Source of the DNA: Leeuwenhoekiella aequorea
GTDB lineage: Bacteria > Bacteroidota > Bacteroidia > Flavobacteriales > Flavobacteriaceae
DNA: 64,000 nt
Assembly: GCF_004104375.1 (NCBI RefSeq)
Contig: NZ_QOVM01000001.1
Location: 620,001-684,000 of the forward strand
Direction: 5' to 3'
Shown: positions 8,885-18,594 of the stretch, piece after piece
Numbering within the stretch: the first letter of the stretch is position 1
Layout of the letters: every line of letters starts with the position of its first letter
Notes under the pieces: model-generated
What the model was told of the DNA's origin: nothing
Database searches by the model: none
What the model saw: only the letters and a program-made list of their open reading frames with translations
Position numbers and translations under genes: made by a program

Positions 8885-10090
8885 TTGAGTACATCAAAAA
8901 ACATATTTGCTACATTAAAGGGGGATCGTTCTATCTGGGCGATCACCGCTTTTCTTGCATTATTTTCTTTTTTGCCGGTATTTAGTGCTAGTAGTAATCT
9001 GGCGTATTTATATGGAGGAAATGGGGATACATTTCCGTATTTACTACGCCATTTTATGCATCTCGTATTAGGTTTTGCTATAATTTATGGCGTGCATAAA
9101 GTGCCGTCGCATTATTTTAAAGGTCTTTCTATAATAGGAATTCCAGTAGTCATCATTTTATTAATCGTGACTATGGCTCAGGGAACAACTATAGATGGGT
9201 CAAATGCAAGTAGATGGATTAAAGTTCCGTTTGTGGGAATTACTTTTCAAACATCTACATTGGCATCGGTTGTATTAATGATTTATATCGCGCGCTATCT
9301 TTCACGAATTAAAGATAAAACCATAACCTTTAAAGAGAGCATATTACCCTTATGGGTGCCGGTGGCTCTTATTTTAGGTATGATTTTACCGGCCAATTTC
9401 TCTACTACAGCTATCATATTTGTAATGGTGCTTACGCTTGTATTTCTTGGCGGTTACCCGATTAAGTATTTAAGTATAATAGTAGTCTCAGGTCTACTTG
9501 TATTAACGCTTTTTATTTTGGCCGCTAAAGCGTTTCCGGGTGTATTTCCTAACCGTGTTGATACCTGGATAAGTAGGATAGATAGTTTTTCTGATAATGA
9601 AGATAGTGAAGGGGATTATCAGATAGAAAAGGCAAAGATAGCAATAGCGACCGGTGGTCTTGTGGGTATGGGCCCAGGAAAGAGTATTCAAAAAAACTTT
9701 TTACCGCAATCATCATCAGATTTTATCTATGCTATAATTGTTGAAGAATTTGGTCTAGTTGGTGGATTGACACTTTTGGTTATGTATTTGCTGCTATTAT
9801 TTAGAATTCTGGTAATTGCAAATAAAGCGCCCAGCGTATTCGGAAAGTTAGCCGTAATAGGGGTGGGAATTCCTATCGTATTTCAAGCATTAATAAATAT
9901 GGCTGTTGCTGTTGAGTTGTTCCCGGTTACTGGGCAAACCTTGCCGCTTGTAAGTAGTGGAGGAACCTCGATATGGATGACCTGTCTTGCTATAGGAATA
10001 ATATTAAGCGTAAGCGTAAAACGAGGAGAAGTAAAAATTAAGGACGAAGAAGAAATGAATCCGCTAGATATATTAAGCGAAACCATTTAA
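8885..10090 (+). CDS. ftsW: Septal peptidoglycan glycosyltransferase FtsW
   Basis: FtsW belongs to the SEDS family and polymerises lipid II together with FtsI at the division site. The protein has 401 residues with about ten membrane helices. The SEDS signature near the C terminus is readable: FPVTGQTLPLVSSGGTS, following the EEFGLVGG segment. Translation starts at TTG 8885; the nearest ATG would remove the first helix. The 32-base gap after murD holds no hairpin. The last 30 residues form an acidic cytoplasmic tail. Confidence 0.95.
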   Translation: MSTSKNIFATLKGDRSIWAITAFLALFSFLPVFSASSNLAYLYGGNGDTFPYLLRHFMHLVLGFAIIYGVHKVPSHYFKGLSIIGIPVVIILLIVTMAQGTTIDGSNASRWIKVPFVGITFQTSTLASVVLMIYIARYLSRIKDKTITFKESILPLWVPVALILGMILPANFSTTAIIFVMVLTLVFLGGYPIKYLSIIVVSGLLVLTLFILAAKAFPGVFPNRVDTWISRIDSFSDNEDSEGDYQIEKAKIAIATGGLVGMGPGKSIQKNFLPQSSSDFIYAIIVEEFGLVGGLTLLVMYLLLLFRILVIANKAPSVFGKLAVIGVGIPIVFQALINMAVAVELFPVTGQTLPLVSSGGTSIWMTCLAIGIILSVSVKRGEVKIKDEEEMNPLDILSETI

Positions 10091-10105
10091 GAACTTAAAA
10101 AAGAT

Positions 10106-11203
10106 TTGAAGAACTATAAATTCATATTATCAGGTGGTGGAACCGGGGGGCATATTTACCCAGCAATTGCTATTGCAGATGCTTTAAAAGTGAAATATCC
10201 GACTGCGGAGTTTCTTTTTGTAGGATCTCAAGATCGTATGGAAATGGAAAAAGTACCGGCTGCAGGATATAAAATTGAAGGATTATGGATCGCAGGTTTG
10301 CAACGTAAACTAACATTTGCAAATTTGATGTTTCCGTTTAAACTAATTAGCAGTTTAATTAAATCTGCCAGAATAATTAGAAAATTCAAACCAGATGCGG
10401 TTATAGGTACAGGTGGTTTTGCAAGCGGACCTTTATTAGAAATGGCCACACGTTACGGTAAACCAACGCTTATACAAGAGCAAAATAGTTTTGCAGGTAT
10501 AACCAATAAATTACTGGCAAAGAAAGTTGATACCATATGTGTAGCATATGAAAATATGCAACAGTTTTTTCCGTCCGAAAAAATTGTTATTACTGGAAAT
10601 CCAGTGCGCCAAGATTTGTTAGATATCAATTCAAAACGTGAAACAGGTATTGCCAAATATAATCTTGACGCTTCAAAAAAAACGCTTGTAGTATTAGGCG
10701 GAAGCCTCGGAGCCCGAGCGATAAATAAATTAATCGATAACGAATTACAATTTATTTTAGATCAAAACGTACAAGTTTTATGGCAATGCGGTAAGATCTA
10801 TTATGAAGAGTATAAACACCACAATGCATCTGTAGAGGTTCAAGTTGTACCTTTTATAGATACAATGGATCTGGCTTATGCTTCAGCTGATATAATTATA
10901 AGTAGAGCCGGAGCGGGATCTGTGTCAGAATTAGCACTGGTAGGGAAGCCGGTGATATTTATTCCATCTCCCAATGTCGCTGAAGATCATCAGACAAAAA
11001 ATGCAGAAGCGATAGTGGATAAAGATGCTGCTTTGCTCATAAAAGAAAAAGATCTAGACGGTGCGTTTAGAAATCAGTTTTTAGGATTAATAAATGATGA
11101 AAATAGACAGGAGATATTAGGAGCTAATATTTTGAAATTGGCTAAACCTGATGCAACACAACAGATAGCGGATCAAATAGAAAAAATGCTTAAAAAGCAA
11201 TAA
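10106..11203 (+). CDS. murG: UDP-GlcNAc--lipid I GlcNAc transferase MurG
   Basis: MurG converts lipid I to lipid II on the inner face of the membrane (GT28 family, GT-B fold). The 365-residue protein begins with the glycine-rich loop [11 protein letters not shown], has GTGGFASGP and the second-domain motifs [10 protein letters not shown] and [12 protein letters not shown] that bind UDP-GlcNAc. The TTG start (10106) is the only start that leaves the glycine loop intact. It sits 15 bases after ftsW. Confidence 0.97.
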   Translation: MKNYKFILSGGGTGGHIYPAIAIADALKVKYPTAEFLFVGSQDRMEMEKVPAAGYKIEGLWIAGLQRKLTFANLMFPFKLISSLIKSARIIRKFKPDAVIGTGGFASGPLLEMATRYGKPTLIQEQNSFAGITNKLLAKKVDTICVAYENMQQFFPSEKIVITGNPVRQDLLDINSKRETGIAKYNLDASKKTLVVLGGSLGARAINKLIDNELQFILDQNVQVLWQCGKIYYEEYKHHNASVEVQVVPFIDTMDLAYASADIIISRAGAGSVSELALVGKPVIFIPSPNVAEDHQTKNAEAIVDKDAALLIKEKDLDGAFRNQFLGLINDENRQEILGANILKLAKPDATQQIADQIEKMLKKQ

Positions 11204-11215
11204 CAACACGCGTAA

Positions 11216-12565
11216 TTGAATAGTTTAAATAACATATCTAATTTTTATTTTATCGGTATTGGCGGTATAGGTATGAGTGCTCTAGCGCGTTACTTTAAAG
11301 CTGCTGGTAAAAATGTTTCGGGCTATGACAAAACACCTTCAGAAATTACGCGATCTCTAAATGCACTTGGGATTGACATAACTTTTAATGATTCTCTTAA
11401 TGAGATAACTGCACTTTATAAAAATCAGCAAAATACACTAGTTGTATATACACCAGCTGTTCCTACGACTCATTTAGGATATCAATATTTTCAGCAGAAT
11501 AATTTCAAAATATTAAAACGCGCAGCAGTTTTGGGCTTGCTTACGCAATCAAAATTTTGTCTGGCAGTAGCTGGCACTCATGGTAAAACAACCACAAGCG
11601 CTATGTTAGGTCATTTAATGGCTTCCTGTGAGTTACCTGTAACTGCTTTTTTAGGAGGTATTGCCGAAAATTATCAAAGTAATTTAATACAGCAAGGTGA
11701 AGAGATCGTAGTTGTAGAGGCAGATGAATTTGACAGATCGTTTATGCAACTATATCCTAATATAGGTGCTATCACATCTATGGATGCAGATCATTTAGAT
11801 ATTTATGGTGATTCTGAAACATTACAAAATAGTTTTAAAGATTTTGCAGCTCAAGTAAAAGAGGATGGCGTGTTATTTATAGCTAACGGTTTGCCATTAG
11901 ACGGTATTACCGTAGGTGTCGAAGATAATTCGCTTTATACCGCTATAAATGTTAATATAGAAAATGGAGCTTATCACTTTGATTTAAAATATCCCGGTGG
12001 TATGCTTAAAGATCTGGTACTTAACCTACCTGGCAGACACAATCTGTCAAACGCGATAACTGCTTTGGCGATGGCTTTAGAATATGGCTGCCCTGCTGAT
12101 AAGCTCGCCAAAGCGCTAGTCGCATTTAAAGGGGTTAATCGCAGATTTACATATAGAATTCAGACAGAAAAGCAGGTGCTTATAGATGATTATGCGCATC
12201 ATCCTACAGAAATTGATGCAGTGCATAATGCTGTTCGGGAAATGTATCCTAACAAAAGAGTTTTAGGAGTTTTTCAGCCTCATTTGTATAGTCGTACTCG
12301 GGATTTCATGGAAGATTTTGCAAGAAGTTTATCGCAGTTTGATGAGCTATTGTTATTAGATATTTATCCAGCACGTGAACAGCCGATAGAAGGAATAAAT
12401 TCTCAGGAGCTATTAAACTTAATTACTGTCGCTAGAAAGCGATTAGTTACAAAAAAGAATCTGGAGGCAAAAATGAAAGCTTCAAAAGCAACTGTCAAGG
12501 TAATGATGGGTGCAGGAGATATTGGGGAAGAAATATTGAAAATCACAAAATCTTTTAGCCAATGA
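11216..12565 (+). CDS. murC: UDP-MurNAc--L-alanine ligase MurC
   Basis: MurC attaches L-alanine to UDP-MurNAc, the first ligase step of the peptide stem. The 449-residue sequence shows the nucleotide loop IGIGGIGMSALA, the ATP loop GTHGKTT, EADEFDRSF, and DDYAHHPTEI. The TTG at 11216 is used because the Rossmann glycine loop starts only about 15 residues later. Its TGA overlaps the ftsQ ATG by 4 bases. Confidence 0.97.
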   Translation: MNSLNNISNFYFIGIGGIGMSALARYFKAAGKNVSGYDKTPSEITRSLNALGIDITFNDSLNEITALYKNQQNTLVVYTPAVPTTHLGYQYFQQNNFKILKRAAVLGLLTQSKFCLAVAGTHGKTTTSAMLGHLMASCELPVTAFLGGIAENYQSNLIQQGEEIVVVEADEFDRSFMQLYPNIGAITSMDADHLDIYGDSETLQNSFKDFAAQVKEDGVLFIANGLPLDGITVGVEDNSLYTAINVNIENGAYHFDLKYPGGMLKDLVLNLPGRHNLSNAITALAMALEYGCPADKLAKALVAFKGVNRRFTYRIQTEKQVLIDDYAHHPTEIDAVHNAVREMYPNKRVLGVFQPHLYSRTRDFMEDFARSLSQFDELLLLDIYPAREQPIEGINSQELLNLITVARKRLVTKKNLEAKMKASKATVKVMMGAGDIGEEILKITKSFSQ

Positions 12566-13278
12566 AGATAGGGTGGTTTTATATAAGAATGTTTTGTTTA
12601 CTACTAGTCACTTTGTTTTTAGTAGCATTTTCGCACAAGCGAAATTCAGATCGAACAATAAAAGCAGTAGAAGTAAATTTTGAAGCAGGAGCAAACCTAT
12701 TTATAACTGCTGAAACGGTTGATAAATTGTTGATACAAAATGGAAAACCCTTAGAGGGACAGCGGAAAGAAATTCTAGTTTTGAAAAACTTAGAGGATAA
12801 GTTAGATTCGCACGCAATGATTTCTGATGCAGATGTTTACCTAACCCTTGATGGTGTGGTAGGTGCAACTGTAAAACAGAGAAAGCCTCTGGGTCGCGTG
12901 CAAGCGCAAAAACCTTTTTATATCGATGAGAATGGTTCATATATGCCATTGTCAACAAACTATTCTGCTCGGGTACCATTAATAGATGGAGTATCACGCG
13001 AGCAAATAAAAGAGGTTTATCCACTTTTAAATTATTTACAGCAAGATGATTTGCTTGCAAAGCAGGTTATAGGGATCAGCCGAAAAGCAGATGGTAATTA
13101 CAGTTTAACGCCGCGGGTATTAAACTATAACATCACTTTAGGAAAGATTAAAGATTTGCAAAGCAAGTTTGCAAACTATAAAGCTTTTTATCAAAAGGCG
13201 ATTAAAGACAATAGTCTCCCAAATTATAAGAATATAGACCTGAGATTTAAAGGCCAGGTAGTTGGGACAAAAATTTAA
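12562..13278 (+). CDS. ftsQ: Cell division protein FtsQ/DivIB
   Basis: A 238-residue single-pass protein with a membrane helix at about 8-24 and a periplasmic part of POTRA plus beta type, including LDGVVGATVKQRKPLGRV, which fits FtsQ. FtsQ recruits FtsB/FtsL and so FtsW/FtsI to the septum. Sequence conservation is weak, but the position between murC and ftsA is diagnostic. It overlaps murC by 4 bases and is followed 3 bases later by ftsA. Confidence 0.9.
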   Translation: MKIGWFYIRMFCLLLVTLFLVAFSHKRNSDRTIKAVEVNFEAGANLFITAETVDKLLIQNGKPLEGQRKEILVLKNLEDKLDSHAMISDADVYLTLDGVVGATVKQRKPLGRVQAQKPFYIDENGSYMPLSTNYSARVPLIDGVSREQIKEVYPLLNYLQQDDLLAKQVIGISRKADGNYSLTPRVLNYNITLGKIKDLQSKFANYKAFYQKAIKDNSLPNYKNIDLRFKGQVVGTKI

Positions 13279-13281
13279 GTT

Positions 13282-14631
13282 ATGGAACAGAAAGACATAG
13301 CAGTAGGATTAGACATTGGTACTACCAAAATTGTCGCTATGATAGGTCGTTACAACGATTATCATAAGTTAGAAATTTTAGGAATTGGCAAGTCTAAGAG
13401 CCTTGGTGTTCATAGAGGGGTTGTAAATAATATTACACAAACCATACAGTCTATTCAGCAAGCCGTGCAGGAAGCAGAAAGTGTCTCTGGTATGAAGATT
13501 GAAGATGTAGTGGTAGGTATTGCGGGTCAACACATACGCAGTTTACAACATAGCGATTACATAACTCGAGCAGATGCAGACCAGGTAATAGGTCCACGTG
13601 ATATTGATATGTTATGCAATCAAGTACATAAATTGGTAATGCTTCCGGGAGAAGAGATTATTCATGTACTTCCGCAGGAATACAAAGTAGATGGTCAAGC
13701 CGAAATTACACAGCCCATAGGGATGTATGGAGGGCGACTTGAGGCGAATTTCCATGTGGTAGTAGGCCAGGTAAGTAGCATACGCAACATAGGAAGATGT
13801 GTGAAAAGCGCCGGTCTCAATCTGGATAAAATTACACTAGAACCTCTGGCGTCGGCAAATGCTGTTTTGAGTCAAGAAGAGAAAGAGGCAGGTGTAGCTT
13901 TAATAGATATAGGTGGAGGTACAACAGATCTTGCGATTTTTAAAGACGGTATAATACGTCACACTGCTGTTATCCCTTTTGGGGGTAACGTTATTACCGA
14001 AGATATTAAAGAAGGTTGCAGTATAATAGAAAAACAGGCAGAGCTACTCAAAATAAAATTTGGATCTGCTTGGCCTGGTGAGAATAAAGATAATGAAATT
14101 GTTTCTATACCTGGTTTACGCGGTAGAGAACCAAAAGAGATCACGTTAAAGAATCTCTCTAAAATCATTCATGCTCGCGTTGTGGAGATTGTAGAGCAGG
14201 TCTATTTAGAAATAAAAAATTACGGTCACGAGGAGCAGAAAAAGAAGCTTATTGCTGGTATAGTTCTTACAGGTGGTGGTTCACAGTTGAAGCATTTAAA
14301 ACAACTTGTTGAATATATAACCGGAATGGATACTCGTATAGGCTATCCTAATGAACACCTAGCCGGTGATAGTGATTCGGAGACTACGAGTCCCTTGTAT
14401 GCAACTGCCGTAGGCCTGGTAATGAACAGTCTTGAACACCGCAGAAATGAACCTGAAGCACAACAGGATACTGCAATTGTCGAAGAAGAAGTTATTGAGG
14501 AGCAGCCGGAAACAGCAATAGAGACAGATGAGGAAGAAGAAATAGTGCAGCCAAAAGAGAAAAAGATTAGAAAAAGCATATTTGATACTTGGGCAGAAAA
14601 GTTCAAGGATTTTCTTGATAATGCAGAATAA
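13282..14631 (+). CDS. ftsA: Cell division protein FtsA
   Basis: FtsA is an actin-like ATPase that tethers FtsZ filaments to the membrane. The 449-residue protein begins with the phosphate-1 loop GLDIGTTKIVAM, has the second phosphate loop LIDIGGGTTDLAIF and the adenosine motif LTGGGSQLKHL. After an acidic Glu-rich linker (about 390-425) the extreme C terminus (KSIFDTWAEKFKDFL) is an amphipathic helix, as expected for membrane targeting. A 51-base gap separates it from ftsZ. Confidence 0.97.
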   Translation: MEQKDIAVGLDIGTTKIVAMIGRYNDYHKLEILGIGKSKSLGVHRGVVNNITQTIQSIQQAVQEAESVSGMKIEDVVVGIAGQHIRSLQHSDYITRADADQVIGPRDIDMLCNQVHKLVMLPGEEIIHVLPQEYKVDGQAEITQPIGMYGGRLEANFHVVVGQVSSIRNIGRCVKSAGLNLDKITLEPLASANAVLSQEEKEAGVALIDIGGGTTDLAIFKDGIIRHTAVIPFGGNVITEDIKEGCSIIEKQAELLKIKFGSAWPGENKDNEIVSIPGLRGREPKEITLKNLSKIIHARVVEIVEQVYLEIKNYGHEEQKKKLIAGIVLTGGGSQLKHLKQLVEYITGMDTRIGYPNEHLAGDSDSETTSPLYATAVGLVMNSLEHRRNEPEAQQDTAIVEEEVIEEQPETAIETDEEEEIVQPKEKKIRKSIFDTWAEKFKDFLDNAE

Positions 14632-14682
14632 GAAATTGAAAAAGAAAAACATCCAACTAATAAACCGGTAAAACGATATATT

Positions 14683-16704
14683 ATGAGCAACACAGATTTT
14701 GAAAACATTTCGTTTGATTTACCAAAAAATCAGAGCAACGTCATTAAAGTAATTGGAGTAGGTGGAGGTGGTAGTAATGCCATTAACCATATGTTTACGC
14801 AAGGGATAAAGGGAGTTGACTTTGTCGTGTGTAATACAGATTCACAAGCTCTGGAAAATAGTCCGGTACCTATTAGAATCCAATTAGGTGTAAGCCTTAC
14901 TGAAGGATTAGGAGCTGGAGCAAATCCTGATGTGGGAGAAAAAGCCGCTATAGAAAGTTCTGAAGACATCAAGCAAATGCTGGGTACAAACACAAAAATG
15001 ATCTTTATCACTGCCGGGATGGGTGGAGGTACAGGTACTGGTGCGGCGCCTGTAATTGCAAAAATGGCCAAGGAGATGGATGTTCTTACAGTGGGTATCG
15101 TAACTATCCCTTTTCAGTTTGAAGGAAAAATGCGTAATGAGCAGGCTCAATTGGGTGTAGAGCGTTTGCGTAGCCACGTAGATTCATTAATTGTTATCAA
15201 CAATAATAAATTACGTGAGGTTTATGGTAACCTTGGTTTTAAGGCAGGCTTTAGTAAAGCAGATGAAGTACTTGCTACTGCATCACGTGGAATTGCAGAA
15301 GTAATTACACATCATTATACCCAGAATATTGACCTTAGAGATGCAAAAACAGTTTTAAGTAACAGTGGTACTGCAATTATGGGTAGTGCTCATGCAAGTG
15401 GTGGCAGTCGTGCTCAGGATGCCATTAGAAAAGCATTAGACTCACCATTATTAAATGATAATAAAATTACAGGTGCTCAAAACGTATTGTTGCTTATCGT
15501 TTCTGGTACCGAAGAGATTACTATAGATGAGATAGGAGAAATTAACGATCACATCCAAGATGAAGCAGGTCATAGTGCAAACATCATTATGGGTGTAGGT
15601 GAAGAAGAAAGTCTAGGAGATGCTATATCTGTAACAATTATTGCTACGGGTTTTAATGTAGAGCAACAAAATGAGATCGTTAACACCGAAACAAAAAAAA
15701 TCATACATACTTTAGAAGATGAACAGCGTGCTCAGCACGAATTATCACCTAAAAGTACGGGAAGTCGGTTAAACTTTGATGCTCCTACTCCTGCCCCTAA
15801 AGAAACAGTTGAGCCAGAAAAGAAGCCTATAGTGCACACGTTAGATGACAGCGATGATCCTATAGATTTAATGGTGAATCAAAGTATGCAGGACTTGGGA
15901 AAGCCTAAAATGGATTTGATTCCTACTACAGATCTTATCCGCAATATTCAGGTTATTTATGAGGAGGTTCTTGATTATTCTGATGAAGAGCCACAGATGG
16001 TTGATTTGGATATGGACTTTAAAATTGTAAGTGTTGAGAAACCTACTCGTACTCCGCAAGTAAACCTATTTGAAGAAGAGGAAGAGCAATTTACGCTTTC
16101 TTTTGATCTTCCATTAAACGAAGAAAAACCGAAGCAACAGCCTGTAGAACCAAAAGCTGAAAAAAAAGAGGCAGATATTTTTTACAGTCTTGATGATGAT
16201 ATTAATAATATCGAAGTTAATCATCCGGTAGAAGTAGTTTCGGTTACTGAAGTAAATGAAAAGGGTGAAAAACGCTACAGTCTTGATGACTATATGGAAA
16301 TGGAAGAGCATCTAAATAGAGCTAAGCCACAGCAGCCTGCAAGACAACCAGAAAAAAAGCAGGAAGAGCCTGTGGTATATGAGCGACCTGTAGTAGATAA
16401 AAAGCCTAAAGAATATACTCCAGAAGAGGATGAGAATCCTATGAACACGCCTATTTCAGAATTGCTTACAGAACGCGCTGCAGAACGTAAGCGTATGATG
16501 AAAGAATTTAATTACAAATTTCACAACAATCAATCTCGTATTGATGAGATCGAGAGACAACCAGCTTATAAAAGACAAGGGATAGATTTAAGTCAAAATC
16601 CTAGTGCTAATTCTGGATTGTCACGTACGTCAATAAGTAAAGATGATAATGATGAGATTCAATTAAGACGAAATAACTCTTTTCTACATGATAATGTAGA
16701 TTAG
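14683..16704 (+). CDS. ftsZ: Cell division GTPase FtsZ with long C-terminal tail
   Basis: FtsZ forms the division ring. The tubulin signature GGGTGTG lies at 114-120, and the T7 loop NIDLRD, which completes GTP hydrolysis between subunits, is intact. The folded core ends near residue 325. A further 350 or so residues form a charged, Pro/Glu/Lys-rich disordered linker, making 673 residues against 383 in E. coli. The last residues [12 protein letters not shown] form the likely FtsA-binding peptide. It is the last gene of the dcw run, followed by a strong terminator. Confidence 0.97.
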   Translation: MSNTDFENISFDLPKNQSNVIKVIGVGGGGSNAINHMFTQGIKGVDFVVCNTDSQALENSPVPIRIQLGVSLTEGLGAGANPDVGEKAAIESSEDIKQMLGTNTKMIFITAGMGGGTGTGAAPVIAKMAKEMDVLTVGIVTIPFQFEGKMRNEQAQLGVERLRSHVDSLIVINNNKLREVYGNLGFKAGFSKADEVLATASRGIAEVITHHYTQNIDLRDAKTVLSNSGTAIMGSAHASGGSRAQDAIRKALDSPLLNDNKITGAQNVLLLIVSGTEEITIDEIGEINDHIQDEAGHSANIIMGVGEEESLGDAISVTIIATGFNVEQQNEIVNTETKKIIHTLEDEQRAQHELSPKSTGSRLNFDAPTPAPKETVEPEKKPIVHTLDDSDDPIDLMVNQSMQDLGKPKMDLIPTTDLIRNIQVIYEEVLDYSDEEPQMVDLDMDFKIVSVEKPTRTPQVNLFEEEEEQFTLSFDLPLNEEKPKQQPVEPKAEKKEADIFYSLDDDINNIEVNHPVEVVSVTEVNEKGEKRYSLDDYMEMEEHLNRAKPQQPARQPEKKQEEPVVYERPVVDKKPKEYTPEEDENPMNTPISELLTERAAERKRMMKEFNYKFHNNQSRIDEIERQPAYKRQGIDLSQNPSANSGLSRTSISKDDNDEIQLRRNNSFLHDNVD

Positions 16705-16724
16705 GTGATGGCTATATACTGATC

Positions 16725-16757
16725 AAAACCCTAGATATTTTTATATCTGGGGTTTTT
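16725..16757 (+). terminator. Terminator of the dcw operon
   Basis: A hairpin of 15 pairs (16725-16738 against 16743-16756, one G-T pair) with a TTTT loop ends in a T run. It lies 21 bases after the ftsZ stop. Confidence 0.88.
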
Positions 16758-16860
16758 AATTTTAAATCGGTATCTAAAAGGTTTTGGTCATTTTTGAATT
16801 AAACTTTTGCAGTAAATGCTTTATAATAGCTATATTCGCTCTCCAAAAAAATACCATATT

Positions 16861-17310
16861 ATGAGTTTACAGACAGAGGTGATGACCGCGATGAAGACTG
16901 CAATGAAAGCAAAAGATCAGAATGCTTTGGCTTCATTACGTGCCATTAAATCTGCTATTCTTACTGCTCAGACTGAAAGTGGAGCTAGTGAGGAGCTTGC
17001 TGAAGAGGAAGAGATAAAAATCCTTCAAAAATTAGTAAAGCAACGTAAAGATAGTGCTGCAATTTATAAAGAGCAGGACCGTACAGAAATGGCTGAAGAA
17101 GAATTAGCTCAAGCTGCGGTAATTGAGCAATTTTTACCAGAACAAATGAGTCCTGAAGAGATTGAAAAAATAGTTTTATCTATTATAGAGACCACTGGTG
17201 CTACAGGAATGCAAGATATGGGTAAGGTGATGGGATTAGCATCACAAGAGCTCGCAGGTAAAGCAGACGGCAAAACCATATCTACAATAGTTAGACAAAA
17301 GTTAGCTTAA
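16861..17310 (+). CDS. GatB/YqeY domain protein
   Basis: A 149-residue YqeY-type protein: nearly all helical, resembling the C-terminal tRNA-binding tail domain of GatB, the amidotransferase subunit. Its exact role is unknown; the family is thought to act on tRNA. The start is placed at ATG 16861 (MSLQTEVM), not the in-frame ATG at 16816, because the homologous region begins there and a promoter-like TTTTGG...ACTTTTG pair ends at 16809, which would put 16816 at the transcription start. Terminators isolate it from ftsZ, and a tRNA follows 15 bases later. Confidence 0.88.
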   Translation: MSLQTEVMTAMKTAMKAKDQNALASLRAIKSAILTAQTESGASEELAEEEEIKILQKLVKQRKDSAAIYKEQDRTEMAEEELAQAAVIEQFLPEQMSPEEIEKIVLSIIETTGATGMQDMGKVMGLASQELAGKADGKTISTIVRQKLA

Positions 17311-17325
17311 GATTTAATATTTATT

Positions 17326-17399
17326 GGCCTCGTGGCGCAACTGAATAGCGCATCAGATTTCGGCTCTGAGGGTTGGGGGTTTGAATCCCTCCGGGGTCA
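17326..17399 (+). tRNA. tRNA-Arg (anticodon UCG)
   Basis: A 74-base cloverleaf: 7-bp acceptor (GGCCTCG with CGGGGTC, two G-U pairs), D arm GCGC/GCGC with loop AACTGAATA, anticodon arm TCAGA/TCTGA with loop TTTCGGC, 5-base variable loop, T arm with loop TTTGAAT, discriminator A. Anticodon TCG reads CGA. CCA is not encoded. Positions 19 and 56, normally G and C, are A and T here, so their tertiary pair is kept as A-U. A terminator follows directly. Confidence 0.95.
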
Positions 17400-17404
17400 C
17401 TTTT

Positions 17405-17445
17405 AAAATCCATAAAACATTATAATTGTGTTTTATGGATTTTTT
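17405..17445 (+). terminator. Terminator after tRNA-Arg
   Basis: A 15-bp perfect stem (17405-17419 with 17429-17443) and a 9-base loop, followed by Ts. It begins five bases after the tRNA and would end the yqeY-tRNA transcript. Confidence 0.85.
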
Positions 17446-17732
17446 GTTTTGAAATTGTGTTTACTTCTGTCTATTATTAAAAAAATATTTCTGTCCTAAA
17501 TAACTCCATTTTATTTATCTCTTTAAGTGAGTGGTAATACAAATTGATCTTCCAGTTTTAAATTCATTACTGTTTATGTTGCATAAATTGTAAAAGCAAT
17601 TTCAAATACAATATGGAATTGACCGGGTAGAATAGTAAACCAGTGTGTTATTTAATTTATATTTTAGTTATAATAGTAATATAAATTGCCTAAATTCAGG
17701 AAGATAGATATTTATAGTAAAATTTCTGTTGG
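17446..17732. other. Non-coding gap of 287 bases
   Basis: An AT-rich stretch between the tRNA terminator and the membrane protein gene. I see no open frame with protein-like content, no tRNA, no clear hairpin and no good TAnnTTTG element. It probably holds the promoter of the next gene. Confidence 0.5.
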
Positions 17733-18482
17733 ATGAAATATAAAGAAAGCCCTGAAATTAAATATCCTGAAAAAACAGTCTGGTTAAAAAATCTTATCTA
17801 TTTAGGAGGTATTTTGATTGTCTGTAATACATTAGCTACGATCTTTTTTAATTTGACTGTAATAAGATATACTCGGTTTATCTCTTCTGTTCTCATTCTA
17901 GTGTTTTATCAATTTGTACTGCCCAAACACAACAAACTCTTCTTTTTTGCAATCACAGCATTTGTTTTAAGGGACTATTTTATGATTAGTTATGAAGATC
18001 AAAAAAACACCTATCTTTTCTTTACTTGCGGGTTTATAGCTTATACCTTATTAACTATTAAACAAGTAAGAAACTTGCTGCGATTCCGTTTTGAATTTCC
18101 ACCCATATTGGCAATTGGTCTATTTGCTCTCATAAGCTTTTTTATTCTTTATGTATTAGAATCTCTTGTGAGGGGATATTTTCTGAATGTGCAAACTTCA
18201 TACTTATTCTATGCGATGGGTACAAGTCTCATCTGTTTGATTTTTGTCGCTATTTACTATTATTACAGATTGGGTAATCTGAGATCTCTTGTGTTTTCAT
18301 TTGGAGTATTCTCATTAATGATTTCTGATGTAAACCTTTGTGTTGCATATTACTTGGGATGTACGTCGTTAGATATTCCCGTGAGAGTTTTTTACATTCT
18401 TGGACTCGTACTTATAATTAATTATGGGGTTAACACAGTTATGCGCAAAAAGGAAATGAATTTAAAAGAAGAATTCTTCTAG
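17733..18482 (+). CDS. Multi-pass membrane protein of unknown function
   Basis: A 249-residue hydrophobic protein with about seven or eight membrane helices, a short charged N terminus and a basic, then acidic C terminus (MRKKEMNLKEEFF). The evenly spaced helices recall the YhhN/lysoplasmalogenase-like topology, but I see no diagnostic motif and do not assign that function. It stands alone, with 287 bases of non-coding DNA before it and a hairpin after it. Phe and Tyr are abundant. Confidence 0.7.
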   Translation: MKYKESPEIKYPEKTVWLKNLIYLGGILIVCNTLATIFFNLTVIRYTRFISSVLILVFYQFVLPKHNKLFFFAITAFVLRDYFMISYEDQKNTYLFFTCGFIAYTLLTIKQVRNLLRFRFEFPPILAIGLFALISFFILYVLESLVRGYFLNVQTSYLFYAMGTSLICLIFVAIYYYYRLGNLRSLVFSFGVFSLMISDVNLCVAYYLGCTSLDIPVRVFYILGLVLIINYGVNTVMRKKEMNLKEEFF

Positions 18483-18511
18483 AGAGTACATTTCTAATTT
18501 CATTAAAATAA

Positions 18512-18557
18512 TCTCAGCAACCTTTGCTTCAATAATTAATTTTGCTGAGACATCCTT
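18512..18557 (+). terminator. Possible terminator before prfA
   Basis: TCTCAGCAA (18512-18520) pairs with TTGCTGAGA (18542-18550) across a 21-base loop; a T-rich stretch follows. The loop is long, so efficiency is uncertain. Confidence 0.5.
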
Positions 18558-18594
18558 ATTTTTTGCGTAAATTCGCAAGCAATTAAAAATTCCC

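Noticed and set aside
6263-11220. The 13-mer ACGCGTAATTGAA occurs before mraY (6263-6275) and before murC (11208-11220)
   Set aside because: In a window of 64 kb several 13-base repeats are expected by chance, and in the first copy the TTG is not in frame with mraY.
14343-14708. Two minus-strand frames across the end of ftsA
   Set aside because: They mirror the Glu-rich linker of FtsA, whose antisense gives Ser/Phe-rich sequence with few stops. No start signals were seen.
1110-17310. Horizontal transfer or phage signs in the dcw region
   Set aside because: Codon and base use look even, gene order is standard, and no integrase, transposase or direct flanking repeats were seen anywhere in the window.
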